From Paenibacillus phytorum (GTDB taxonomy: Bacteria > Bacillota > Bacilli > Paenibacillales > NBRC-103111): a DNA stretch of 64,000 bases. The translations under genes and the position numbers were made by a program. The stretch is taken from positions 25,473-89,472 of the forward strand of contig NZ_WHOA01000005.1 in NCBI RefSeq assembly GCF_013141715.1, written 5' to 3'. Each line of letters opens with the position of its first letter. Position 1 is the first letter of the stretch. Positions 10,296 to 18,906 of the stretch are shown here, one piece after another. The notes under the pieces are model-generated. The model saw only the letters and a program-made list of their open reading frames with translations. It did no database searches and was not told where the DNA came from.

Positions 10296-11822
10296 TTATT
10301 TCCCGATTTGCTTCTGGATTTGCCCAATTGCTGCCTTCAACTGCAAATCATTCTTCGGCTCACGGATTTGCGCCAAAATTGATTTTTCAATTTTAGCAGC
10401 TGTTTCCGTGTCTACCTCGCCAGTCATTGGTAAACCGTTAGTCCTTTGGAAAGCTTTAACAGCTGTAACTGTCTTATCATTGAAATAACCGTCCGAACGC
10501 TCTGGGTTAAAACCAAGACCTGTCAGCATAAGCTGTAGATTCTTCACATCATCGCTTGTCATATCCTGTTTAAGCACACTTTTCTTAGACAGCGGAGCTG
10601 CTTTGAAATAACCTGGCTGCTCAACTGGGATATCCGGCTGGATCCCCGTTTTGTGAATCCAGTTGCCGTTAGGCGTTAACCATTTATACACCGTCATTTT
10701 AATATTGCTGCCGTCGCCCATTTCCTTCTCGAAAGTAACCTGAACGGTTCCTTTCCCGTAGGAAGTTTCGCCAATAATCTTGCTGCCAACCGCTTCTTGG
10801 AAAGCTCCTGCCAATATCTCCGAAGCACTCGCACTGCCCTTGTTCACAAGAACAGTAACCGGATAGTTCTTGCCTGAACCCGTTGAAGGTGTCGGCTCCC
10901 GCTTCCCATCCCGATTCTCGACCTGGACGATCGGTTTGCCGCTCTTGACGAAAGGATTCACGATGTCTACGACCACGTTCAACAGACCGCCCGGGTCATT
11001 ACGCACGTCGATAACTAGCCCTTTCATCCCTTTGGCTTCAAGGCTTTTCAACTCTTCAGCGAAACGGACGGCTGTATTCGAGGAGAATTGGCGAATCTCA
11101 ATCTTCCCGATTTGGTCCTGCAGCATTTCGCCATAAACCGTTTCAACGTCAATATTATCCCTGACCACGATGACTTGCACCGGATCACCGGCACCTTGAC
11201 GAAGTAAATCCAGCTTCGCCTGTGTCCCTTTAGGACCGCGGATTTTCATGACCGCTTGGTTGAGTGTAAGCCCGTCCAACTTCTCTCCGTTGACCGAGAC
11301 AATCACGTCTTTGGATTGAATACCCGCTTTCTCAGCAGGAGAGCCCTTGATTGGAGAAACGATAACGAATTTACCTTCCTCAATCGAAACCTCTGCCCCT
11401 ATGCCTTGAAAAGAGGACGTAATACTCTCGTCGAACTGCTTCGCTTCCTTCTGATCCATATACACGGTAAATGGATCTTCCAGAGATTCCAGCATGCCAT
11501 TGATTGCACCGTTGACCAGCTTATCATGATCCGGCTGCTTCAAATACTTGCTCTCGATCAATTGAAACGTTGTAGAGATTTTGCTCAAATCCTTACTCGA
11601 TAGCCCGGATGAAGAGGCAGTGGATGCGGCTGTACTGCCCGCTGGCTGCTCTTTCCGCCCCCAAGAAAAGGATGAATCCACAATCGTCAGTGTCACGATA
11701 CTGCTTGCAAACATAGCTAACAAAACAAAAACTATGACCGTGCGTCCTTTGAATTGCAAAGCGCGTTTCACCACCTTTTTCCTAAAACCCATTTGGGTTC
11801 GCCTGTTTGTAGTATATGACAA
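10296..11822 (-). CDS. ctpA: S41 carboxyl-terminal processing protease (CtpA/CtpB type)
   Basis: An exported serine protease of the Ctp family, which trims C-termini of envelope or sporulation signalling proteins. Visible parts are an N-terminal membrane anchor (VIVFVLLAMFASSIVTLTIV), a PDZ domain (PIKGSPAEKAGI..DVIVSVNGEKL), the S41 catalytic core with Ser in NKGSASASEIL and Lys in SYGKGTVQ, and a C-terminal peptidoglycan-binding_1 domain (DVKNLQLMLTGLGF, then AVKAFQRTNGL). The coordinates use a TTG start; an ATG at 11792 (MGFRKK) is equally possible, since neither has a strong ribosome binding site. Gene order matches B. subtilis ctpB next to ftsEX. Confidence 0.9.
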   Translation of the reverse strand: MSYTTNRRTQMGFRKKVVKRALQFKGRTVIVFVLLAMFASSIVTLTIVDSSFSWGRKEQPAGSTAASTASSSGLSSKDLSKISTTFQLIESKYLKQPDHDKLVNGAINGMLESLEDPFTVYMDQKEAKQFDESITSSFQGIGAEVSIEEGKFVIVSPIKGSPAEKAGIQSKDVIVSVNGEKLDGLTLNQAVMKIRGPKGTQAKLDLLRQGAGDPVQVIVVRDNIDVETVYGEMLQDQIGKIEIRQFSSNTAVRFAEELKSLEAKGMKGLVIDVRNDPGGLLNVVVDIVNPFVKSGKPIVQVENRDGKREPTPSTGSGKNYPVTVLVNKGSASASEILAGAFQEAVGSKIIGETSYGKGTVQVTFEKEMGDGSNIKMTVYKWLTPNGNWIHKTGIQPDIPVEQPGYFKAAPLSKKSVLKQDMTSDDVKNLQLMLTGLGFNPERSDGYFNDKTVTAVKAFQRTNGLPMTGEVDTETAAKIEKSILAQIREPKNDLQLKAAIGQIQKQIGK

Positions 11823-11850
11823 GCTATTCCCGTTTTATAACCAAGTTCCC

Positions 11851-13041
11851 CTATCGCAAGAACGGTTTAGGATCGGTTGGAACTTCATTCTTCCTAACTT
11901 CAAAATGCAAATGGTTCCCTGTCGATTGCCCTGTCGAGCCAACACCGGCAATCTTCTGTCCACGTTTCACCACATCGCCAACTTTGACGTAGAGTCCATC
12001 ATTCATAATATGTCCATATACCGTCCATAACCCATTCCCATGATCCACGATGACGCAATTCCCGTAGCCGTTCATCCATGATGCATAGATGACTGAGCCG
12101 TTCTCAGCCGCAAGGATTTCCGTTCCTTTGGGTGCTCCCAAATCAATCCCTTTATGGCTCTCTGATCTGCCTGTAACTGGATTGATTCTATTCGTGAAAT
12201 CGGAAGTAAGCGGTGCTTGAACGGCCAATGGGTAACCCAGCTTCCCACCAGAATATGTGAAAGGCGACTTCGCTTTACTAGCTGCCCGTTTCTTCGCCTG
12301 TAGGTCAGCTTCTTGCTTCGCTAATTGTGTAATCTGATTATCGCTTTCTTCTGAAATATCCTCAAGCACCTTCTCTTGCTTCGTAAGGGAAGCAATCTTG
12401 ACTTCCTTGGCCTTCTCCTTCGCTTGCAGATCGTCTCTAAGGGCGTCGGCATCAGCGTACAGAGCTTTAACCTTCTCAAGCTGTTGCTCGGTATCTACCT
12501 TTTTCTGGGCAACCGTTTCTTTATCTTTCTTATTCGCCACTAGTATCTCTTTATCTTGATTAACAATAGATTTCAAAGCTTCAATACGGTTCAAAAAATC
12601 AGAAAAACTGGTCGCGCTAAGCAGCACATCCATGTAGGAAACAAAACCGTTCATATACATCAAGCGCACTCGGGATTTCAGCATTTGATCACGAGTTTCC
12701 ACACGCGCTTCCGCTTCATCCAATTGTTTAGCGTTATCTGCTAATGTATCCGACACTTGGTCGATTTCTTCATTCAGCTTCGTGAGCTTCTTACTAGCCT
12801 CGTTGACCTGATTGACAAGCGTGTTCATATCCTTGGTCGCCTGGTCCTTCTCCGTATGAACCTTCGTGATTTGATTCTGCGCGTCATTCGCCTTCTGCTG
12901 CGCTTGCGCCTTCATCTTCTTGAGCTGAGTCAACTGCTGATCGATCTTTTCCGTTGTTGAAGCGGCATACCCCGCATAAGGAACCGCCAATGAAGCCGCA
13001 ATCCCAAGAGTCAACACCACAGGTAGAATCTTCTTCTTCAA
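11851..13041 (-). CDS. M23 peptidase with coiled coil (EnvC-like murein hydrolase)
   Basis: A secreted peptidoglycan hydrolase or hydrolase activator. It has a signal peptide (MKKKILPVVLTLGIAASLAVPYAGYA), a long coiled coil (about residues 28-260, rich in Lys/Gln/Glu) and a C-terminal LytM/M23 domain. The zinc ligands are present: HKGIDLG supplies His and Asp, and HLHFEV supplies the HxH pair. This suggests an active endopeptidase, not a degenerate EnvC. TTG start with GGGAGG upstream. Its place directly downstream of ftsEX suggests it is the hydrolase switched on by FtsEX during cell-wall growth, as with PcsB/CwlO-type partners. Confidence 0.9.
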   Translation of the reverse strand: MKKKILPVVLTLGIAASLAVPYAGYAASTTEKIDQQLTQLKKMKAQAQQKANDAQNQITKVHTEKDQATKDMNTLVNQVNEASKKLTKLNEEIDQVSDTLADNAKQLDEAEARVETRDQMLKSRVRLMYMNGFVSYMDVLLSATSFSDFLNRIEALKSIVNQDKEILVANKKDKETVAQKKVDTEQQLEKVKALYADADALRDDLQAKEKAKEVKIASLTKQEKVLEDISEESDNQITQLAKQEADLQAKKRAASKAKSPFTYSGGKLGYPLAVQAPLTSDFTNRINPVTGRSESHKGIDLGAPKGTEILAAENGSVIYASWMNGYGNCVIVDHGNGLWTVYGHIMNDGLYVKVGDVVKRGQKIAGVGSTGQSTGNHLHFEVRKNEVPTDPKPFLR

Positions 13042-13166
13042 GCACGTAGCCTCCCCATCATCAAAACCTGGTTCTTCTCGAGTCTTATACTTTGAATCTC
13101 TTAGTCTCTTATCTTTTAATCTATGAATCTTTGAAAATGAAAAAATCAGTAGAAACTTAAATAACG

Positions 13167-13335
13167 CTTTTGTAATCGGCTTTCAGAACCAAGAAGGTTG
13201 AACGAAATCCGGAGAAGGAGGAACGGAGCTTAGTGTTTTGCTAAGTGAGTACCGCACTTCCCGGATTTCGTTCAAGATTCGACGCCGAATAAGCTACCTG
13301 AAACATCATCGTTATCAAAGTCGGTTATAAAAGCT
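13167..13335 (-). repeat. Nested palindromic element of about 170 bases
   Basis: Between ftsX and the M23 gene, an outer arm pair (13167-13184 and 13318-13335, 15 of 18 positions complementary, the other three being G-U type) encloses a perfect 15-base arm pair (13199-13213 and 13261-13275 region). Within that are inner GAAG/CTTC, CGG/CCG and CTTAG/CTAAG pairs. A further small hairpin (ATTCG/CGAAT) lies at 13278-13291. It resembles a MITE/REP-like repeat or a structured RNA. Confidence 0.6.
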
Positions 13336-13340
13336 TCCGC

Positions 13341-14258
13341 TTAGACGCGGAGGAATTTGCGGACGGAGATTAGGGACCCCCAGATGCCAATAACCATACC
13401 AATACCTAACAACAAAGCCGTCATCGTAGGAGCAATCTCCCCGAAAGGTGTTAATTCAACCATAAGCAGATTCAAGTTCAGTGAACTCGTGTTAAGCAGC
13501 TTCCAGTACCCGCCTAGAATAATAGCTGTCGGGATCACAGAGCCGATGAATCCGAGTAGAGCACCTTCTATAAAGAACGGCCAACGAATAAAGGAATTCG
13601 TCGCACCCACCAGTTTCATAATTGATATTTCTTTGCGTCTAGCCAAAATCGTAATTTTGATCGTATTCGCGATCAGGAACACAGCGGTAAATGAAAGTAA
13701 AATAACGATACCAATCCCGACCCAACGAACAATTTGTGTCACCTTAAATAGAGCTTCAACCGTACCTTTGCCATAATTCACCTTATAGATAGGCTTTGGA
13801 TCTTTGCCGATGTTAAGCGCGCTGATTTGATCAGCAACGACTGCCACATTGCGTGGGTCATCGACTTCGATGGTGAACGCATCGTTTAACGGATTATTTT
13901 CCCCTTCAAATCCATCTAACAAAGCTTTACCGCTCTCACCAAGCTTTTGCCTTAAATAAACAAGGCCCTCTTCTTTCGAAACAAACTTAATGGTTTTTAC
14001 CTCATGAATAGCTTGAATTTGAGATTCGAGCGCATTAATCTGAACCTGCGAAGTGTTAACCTCTAGATACACATTAATCTCAACCTGTTTCTCAATCTGA
14101 CCTGCAATATCATTCACATTAAGTGTAATAAGGACAAAAATACCTAAAATAAATAACGAAATGGCAATCGAACTAATCGACGCGAACGTCATCCAACCAT
14201 TCCGAACGACATTCTTCGTACCTTCTCGCAAATGACGAGAAATTGTACTAATCTTCAT
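13341..14258 (-). CDS. ftsX: Cell division ABC transporter permease FtsX
   Basis: FtsX is the membrane half of the FtsEX complex that controls peptidoglycan hydrolases at the division site or lateral wall. The 305-residue protein has one N-terminal membrane helix, an extracellular domain (about residues 45-160) and three C-terminal membrane helices, the usual FtsX topology. The cytoplasmic motif RRKEISIMKLVGATNSFIR is characteristic. I chose the ATG at 14258 ([13 protein letters not shown]) with GGGGGA upstream; it overlaps the end of ftsE by 11 bases, so translation is probably coupled. Confidence 0.96.
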   Translation of the reverse strand: MKISTISRHLREGTKNVVRNGWMTFASISSIAISLFILGIFVLITLNVNDIAGQIEKQVEINVYLEVNTSQVQINALESQIQAIHEVKTIKFVSKEEGLVYLRQKLGESGKALLDGFEGENNPLNDAFTIEVDDPRNVAVVADQISALNIGKDPKPIYKVNYGKGTVEALFKVTQIVRWVGIGIVILLSFTAVFLIANTIKITILARRKEISIMKLVGATNSFIRWPFFIEGALLGFIGSVIPTAIILGGYWKLLNTSSLNLNLLMVELTPFGEIAPTMTALLLGIGMVIGIWGSLISVRKFLRV

Positions 14259-14934
14259 AGCCGTATTCCCCCCGTACCTGGTCACGAGCAATGAGTCCAT
14301 GCTCAATCGCAATGACTCGTTTACGCATCGTATTTACGATTTCTTTGTTATGCGTAGCCATGACTATGGTGGTTCCCCGGAAGTTAATTTCCTCCATCAA
14401 TTTCATGATTCCCCAGGAGGTCTCAGGGTCGAGATTTCCTGTCGGTTCATCGGCGATAATGACAGCTGGGTTGTTAATTATTGCCCGGGCAATCGCTACC
14501 CGCTGCTGCTCGCCTCCAGAAAGCTGAGAGGGCAGCGAATTTGCTTTATCCTTCAACTTAACAAGCTCGAGCACTTCCATGGTGCGTTTCTTAATCTGCT
14601 TCTTAGGTGCCTCGATAACTTCCATAGCGAAAGCCACATTTTCAAAAATATTAAGCTTTGGAAGCAGTCGATAATCCTGGAAAATAACGCCAATATTACG
14701 ACGCACGTAAGGAATCTTACGCTGTTTCAGCTTTTCCAAATTAAAACCATTCACGAAGATTTGACCCTTAGTAGGCCGCTCTTCTCTATACATCAACTTC
14801 ATAAATGTAGATTTACCTGCGCCGGAAGGTCCAACAACGTAAACGAACTCATTGCTGTCCACTTTTACATTAATTCCTCGCAATGCATGAGTGCCGTTGG
14901 AGTACGTTTTCCATACGTCCTGCATTTCGATCAC
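14248..14934 (-). CDS. ftsE: Cell division ATP-binding protein FtsE
   Basis: The ATPase partner of FtsX. The 228 residues contain Walker [10 protein letters not shown] near 38, signature [14 protein letters not shown] near 140, Walker [13 protein letters not shown] and the H-loop MATHNKE. I place the start at the GTG at 14934 giving [14 protein letters not shown], as in other Bacillota FtsE. The open frame extends further upstream, but that part translates a hairpin repeat and has no ribosome binding site. First gene of the ftsE-ftsX-M23 unit. Confidence 0.96.
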   Translation of the reverse strand: MIEMQDVWKTYSNGTHALRGINVKVDSNEFVYVVGPSGAGKSTFMKLMYREERPTKGQIFVNGFNLEKLKQRKIPYVRRNIGVIFQDYRLLPKLNIFENVAFAMEVIEAPKKQIKKRTMEVLELVKLKDKANSLPSQLSGGEQQRVAIARAIINNPAVIIADEPTGNLDPETSWGIMKLMEEINFRGTTIVMATHNKEIVNTMRKRVIAIEHGLIARDQVRGEYGYED

Positions 14935-14954
14935 AATATCACATCCTAATATAT

Positions 14955-15018
14955 GGATCTTTGCGTAGCAAAGTCTCTCTGCTGTGGGATCTTTGAGTTT
15001 ACTCAAAGTCTCTCTGCT
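14955..15018 (-). repeat. Two tandem copies of a hairpin repeat in the ftsE leader
   Basis: Copy 1 (14955-14983) and copy 2 (14987-15018) share the plan GGATCTTTG, a short loop, CAAAG, then TCTCTCTGCT. A third copy lies in the argH leader at 20359-20391. Each copy folds as CTTTG(AG)/(CT)CAAAG followed by the fixed TCTCTCTGCT tail. They sit a short distance upstream of the ftsE start. Confidence 0.7.
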
Positions 15019-15172
15019 TGTAAAGATAGCTTTTAACCATTCGACACAATTGCTGAAATTCCTTCTAAAATAGCTTTGAAAATCCTGTTGAATACCGTCA
15101 TTATATCATTTTCTTAGTGAATATGAGAAATCCAACGCTAGTAATGTCGAACAAGAAAACTATAATATACGC

Positions 15173-15196
15173 AAAAACCGCCCTACATAGGACGGT
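15173..15196 (-). terminator. Terminator after the LacI-family remnant
   Basis: On the minus strand ACCG-CCTA / TAGG-CGGT arms are followed by TTTTTG. It lies just past the stop codon of the remnant. Confidence 0.75.
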
Positions 15197-15203
15197 CATG
15201 TCA

Positions 15204-15488
15204 TTAATTTTGTTTATTTTTAGGTGCGGCTACACTAGAACGGACGAGAAGTTCCGTTGGAAGCACCAATTGTTTGGTTACCTGACGGCCCTCAAGCATG
15301 TCAATAATCATCTGGGCAGATTGATAACCGATTTCATACGGATTTTGGCTAACGGTTGTTAAAGTAGGAGAACAATAGGCGGAGATACTAATGTTGTCGA
15401 ATCCGCCGACTGAGACATCGCCAGGAATAGTAAGTCCAAGCCCACAAAGCGCTTGCATCGCTTGTTTATGTATTCGGAAATAAATTTT
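15204..15488 (-). pseudogene. LacI/PurR-family regulator remnant (C-terminal end only)
   Basis: The frame reads HKQAMQALCGLGLTIP, then GDVSVGGFDN, then TTVSQNPYEIGYQSAQMI and LVLPTELLVRSS, which is the C-terminal part of the sugar-binding domain of LacI-family repressors. Two in-frame TGA codons lie just upstream (near 15489-15494) and no DNA-binding domain is present, so about three quarters of the gene has been lost. The remaining stop codon and terminator are intact. This marks a deletion boundary near 15490. Confidence 0.8.
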
Positions 15489-15534
15489 TCATCAAAGGAA
15501 TTACATTTACAGGGACGAAATAACACTATATTTG

Positions 15535-15567
15535 AAAAACCGTTGGACCATGTCCGACGGTTTTTTT
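15535..15567. terminator. Orphan hairpin terminator
   Basis: AAAACCGT-TGGAC and GTCC-ACGGTTTT form a strong stem followed by T7 on the plus strand. No intact gene ends here. It may be left over from the deletion that removed most of the LacI gene, or it may insulate the VanW gene. Confidence 0.7.
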
Positions 15568-15692
15568 GTTCTCCTGGGCTGCTGGATAATCCCCTAGCAA
15601 GTACTAAAACCCCTTAGCTAACGATACATATAGTAGTACAGGCATCCTTGTGCCTGAACCGCTTGTATCTGAGCGCAAAGGAGCCGCTGTAC

Positions 15693-17135
15693 ATGCCAAG
15701 CCAAATTAGAAAAGTTATACTCTATACGTCTATCGTCTTAGGCATGCTAAGTGCGCTTAGCATTGCTCTATACGTCTATGGTTCTAAGCCTACATTCCCT
15801 GCAGATTTCACAGTTGCTGGCTGGCGGGTTGGAGGAATGCCCTATGATAAATTTCAACAAGAATACGAACAGCGCCTACAGCTGCTCTCATCCTATCCCG
15901 TTCAATTGCAATCCTCCCGTTTGAACCTTCCCCATAAACAACTGTCGCTTGGACAACTAGGTGTTCAGTACCAAAAGGAAACCCTAGCTCGTTCGCTTGG
16001 GCAGCTATTCGGAGGCTCTCCGATAGAGCGTATAAAAGCTCGATGGACCCTACGTCACGCGAATATACCGCTCGAGGTCACTGTCAATCAAGCTCAGCTA
16101 AACACCGTAGTCAAAGAAGCTTGGAAGGACCTCTATAGTCTTCAGCCTGTTGCCGCAAAACGCATCGTAACCAATGAAGATTTACTAGCTTTCGAGCCCG
16201 AACGCAAAGTGCTGAGAATTGATACGGCCCATTTGCTTGAACACTTGAAAGAAATTGCCCCATCCATAGGCTATATTCACAATGCCGCTCCTATTACACT
16301 ATCCTTGCCTTTATATGAGCAGGGCCCCGCGGTAACGATGGAGACATTGAAGCGTCAGGGCATCGATCGTAAAATCTCGGAATTTACGACCTCATTCCCC
16401 CCATCAGGTGAAGGAAGAATTCATAATATACGCTCCACAGCCGCCTCTATTCAGGATTTGCTAATGGCGCCGGGAGAGACGTTCGACTATAGCAAGATTA
16501 TTGAACAAACCGAAGCCCAATTCGGATATAAGGAAGCACCCGTCATCCTAAACGGCAAGCTCGTGCCAGGCATTGGAGGCGGCATTTGCCAAGTTTCTAC
16601 AACGCTTTACAATGCTGTATTGCGGAGTGGCCTAGACATTGTTGAACGGCGCAATCATTCACTCCCTGTTAGCTATGTTACACTCGGACAAGATGCAACT
16701 TTCGCCAGCGGTTATATTAACTTCAAATTCCGCAACAACACAGATGCCTATCTATTGATACGGACCATAACAACAGAACAAGCCGTCACCGTGAAGCTTT
16801 TCGGTCATATGTCGCCATCCATTACCTATGACATCAATTCCAACATTGTAGAAACAATTCAACCACCGGTTAAATACATACAAAATTCAAGCCTGAAACC
16901 TGGCATTACCCGCCCTATCAGCACCGGCAAGGTCGGCTACAAGGTAGAGACATATCGGATCAAAAGAGAAAATGGTACGATCGTCAGTAAAGAATTAATC
17001 TCGAAGGATCAGTATTCTCCAGTGCCTACTATCATCGCCGCCAACCGGAGTGACATCAAGTCTGAAGAAATGAATCCCTCAACGCCAGAGCAGCCCATCC
17101 TTGAAGATGGCGTGAAAGGACCGGTTAATCGGTAA
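15693..17135 (+). CDS. VanW family protein (YoaR-like)
   Basis: A membrane-anchored, extracytoplasmic protein of 480 residues. An N-terminal membrane helix (VILYTSIVLGMLSALSIALYVYG) is followed by a putative peptidoglycan-binding_4 region and then the VanW domain, recognisable by APGETFDYSK, GIGGGICQVSTTLYNA and RRNHSLPVSYV. The C-terminal tail resembles a G5-like extension (KVGYKVETYRI). VanW proteins appear in vancomycin-resistance clusters and widely in sporeformers, but their biochemical role is unresolved. ATG with AAGGAG about 9 bases upstream; the longer frame from 15648 lacks one. Single-gene unit ending at a weak AGAGG/CCTCT hairpin near 17143-17160. Confidence 0.9.
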   Translation: MPSQIRKVILYTSIVLGMLSALSIALYVYGSKPTFPADFTVAGWRVGGMPYDKFQQEYEQRLQLLSSYPVQLQSSRLNLPHKQLSLGQLGVQYQKETLARSLGQLFGGSPIERIKARWTLRHANIPLEVTVNQAQLNTVVKEAWKDLYSLQPVAAKRIVTNEDLLAFEPERKVLRIDTAHLLEHLKEIAPSIGYIHNAAPITLSLPLYEQGPAVTMETLKRQGIDRKISEFTTSFPPSGEGRIHNIRSTAASIQDLLMAPGETFDYSKIIEQTEAQFGYKEAPVILNGKLVPGIGGGICQVSTTLYNAVLRSGLDIVERRNHSLPVSYVTLGQDATFASGYINFKFRNNTDAYLLIRTITTEQAVTVKLFGHMSPSITYDINSNIVETIQPPVKYIQNSSLKPGITRPISTGKVGYKVETYRIKRENGTIVSKELISKDQYSPVPTIIAANRSDIKSEEMNPSTPEQPILEDGVKGPVNR

Positions 17136-17255
17136 TATATAGAGGCTTCTGCCTCTTTTGCGAATAGGAAAGGTCATGTGACTGTAGTTACTAGGTCATT
17201 ATGACTTTTTTCTATTATGATAGGAATATGAAATAGCACACAAGGAGGCTAGGCG

Positions 17256-17960
17256 ATGAGCAAAATCGATTATTTCAAAGAATTAAACTATCGACTGCGT
17301 GGACTTCCCGAGAAGGAGCGCCAAAATATATTGTCTGTTTATGAAGAATTGTTTCAGAAAGCCATTGAAAATGGGAAGCAAGAAGATGATGTGGCACAAT
17401 CGCTCGGTTATCCTCGAGTACCTAACTGGGATGCTCAGAAGGAAACACCAAGTATTGGGCAAGAGCCTTCGAAAAGCACGCCTAGCGATGCGGTAGAGAA
17501 ATCTTATTCCAGACCTGAACTGACTGCGGCGCCTAAGCAAGCTCCTGAAACTAAGGGCTTTCCACCTTATACGCCTCCACAGGGCACGAATCCTTATATG
17601 AGTCCCAATCCATACCCTTATCCTGTTAAACAGGAGTCGAGCATTAAGGCGATCATCGTAAGTATTATGCTTGGATTTTTTAACCTTATTTTCGTTGTTG
17701 GTCCTTGGTTCGGTATTCTCGCTACGTTAATTGCCCTATTTGTTTCGGGCTTTGCGCTTATCATCTCGCCAATTGTCGGCATTCTCGGCAGTTATATGGG
17801 TACGGTAGGCAGCGATATGCAGTTCATTGGATTCGCAATGCTTGCTTGTTTCGGCTTGGGCATTATATTGACGACGCTAAGCACATGGTTGTTCAAAGTA
17901 TTTTTCAAACTCAGCTGGATGTACATCCAATTTAATGCCAAATTGATTAAGGGGGCTTAA
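17256..17960 (+). CDS. DUF1700 / HAAS-domain membrane protein
   Basis: The first ~60 residues (MSKIDYFKELNYRLRGLPEK through VAQSLGYPR) have the helical HAAS signalling domain of DUF1700 proteins. A Pro/Ser/Gln-rich linker (about 65-130) follows, then three or four hydrophobic segments (about 133-225). AAGGAGG lies upstream of the ATG. It sits 3 bases ahead of a DUF4097 gene, a common pairing in Bacillota. In most genomes a PadR-type regulator precedes this pair; none is visible here. Likely role: membrane sensor or assembly partner of the DUF4097 protein; the exact function is unknown. Confidence 0.8.
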   Translation: MSKIDYFKELNYRLRGLPEKERQNILSVYEELFQKAIENGKQEDDVAQSLGYPRVPNWDAQKETPSIGQEPSKSTPSDAVEKSYSRPELTAAPKQAPETKGFPPYTPPQGTNPYMSPNPYPYPVKQESSIKAIIVSIMLGFFNLIFVVGPWFGILATLIALFVSGFALIISPIVGILGSYMGTVGSDMQFIGFAMLACFGLGIILTTLSTWLFKVFFKLSWMYIQFNAKLIKGA

Positions 17961-17963
17961 GCT

Positions 17964-18851
17964 ATGAAACGTGGAGTCAAATTTTTCTTACTGCTCGGCT
18001 TTGCCTGCCTTGGGGTCGGCCTTATTGGAGCAGCTGTTTCTTTTAAAGCGGTTGATTGGAGCGCAGGTGTCACGAATATTGATATCGAAAAGAAGATTCC
18101 TGCCGCAAATATTGATACATTAATCATTCAAAATGACATCTCCGGGGTAACCTTTATCCCAAGTAATTCCGATGAAATTAAAGTGCATCTGGTAGGAACG
18201 GTTGGAGAGCTTACTGCTAAAAGCTGCACCATTGAGGCGGCGACAGAAGGAAGCAATGTTTGGCGAGTAGACGTATGTACGCAGAAGAAACCACAAATTA
18301 ATATCGGTTTCGATTTGACAGAATTGAAAGCTCTGATCAATAACCAAAGGTTCCGATTGCGAACAGAAGTAACACTTCCAGAAAAAATGTACAAAGCTAT
18401 CACCGTTTCCTCGGATACAGGGGGCATTAACTTCAAAGAAGTAAAAGCCGACAAGCTTACAGCCAGCACGGACACAGGCGGTATAACGATTGAACGTTAC
18501 GAAGGTAAGCAGCTGAGCCTTCAAACGGATACAGGGCATATCAACGTGGAGAATGGCCAAGGAGATGTAAAGCTGAAAACAGATACAGGCAGCATTACAG
18601 CTAAACTGCACGATATCGGAGATTCCGTATCGTTAGAAACCGACACGGGTACGATTCGGCTTCAGCTCGATCCTGCTCCAAAGAATGCAAGCTTCGATCT
18701 GAACACCGACACAGGCAGTGTCAATCTGGAAGTACCAGGTGTAAATGTACAACGGACTGATCATCATTCCGCAAAGGGCACCATCGGTGATGGCAGCAAA
18801 AAAGTGACGGTACGCGCTGATACAGGGTTTATCTCCGTTACTGGTAGATGA
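17964..18851 (+). CDS. DUF4097 beta-strand repeat protein
   Basis: A 295-residue protein with an N-terminal membrane helix or signal (KFFLLLGFACLGVGLIGAAV) and a series of short beta-strand repeats, each centred on the motif TDTG-x-I (SDTGGINF, TDTGGITI, TDTGHINV, TDTGSITA, TDTGTIRL, TDTGSVNL, ADTGFISV). This is typical of DUF4097 beta-solenoid-like proteins, thought to lie outside the membrane. It is co-transcribed with the DUF1700 gene 3 bases upstream. The substrate or partner is unknown. Confidence 0.85.
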   Translation: MKRGVKFFLLLGFACLGVGLIGAAVSFKAVDWSAGVTNIDIEKKIPAANIDTLIIQNDISGVTFIPSNSDEIKVHLVGTVGELTAKSCTIEAATEGSNVWRVDVCTQKKPQINIGFDLTELKALINNQRFRLRTEVTLPEKMYKAITVSSDTGGINFKEVKADKLTASTDTGGITIERYEGKQLSLQTDTGHINVENGQGDVKLKTDTGSITAKLHDIGDSVSLETDTGTIRLQLDPAPKNASFDLNTDTGSVNLEVPGVNVQRTDHHSAKGTIGDGSKKVTVRADTGFISVTGR

Positions 18852-18853
18852 GA

Positions 18854-18897
18854 AAAAGCCTTCAAGACCATCAGATCGATGGTTTTGAAGGTTTTTG
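18854..18897. terminator. Bidirectional terminator between the DUF4097 gene and argH
   Basis: GCCTTCAA-ACCAT and ATGGT-TTGAAGG arms are flanked by A5 and T5, so it can end both convergent transcripts. Confidence 0.9.
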
Positions 18898-18906
18898 TCT
18901 ATTCGT

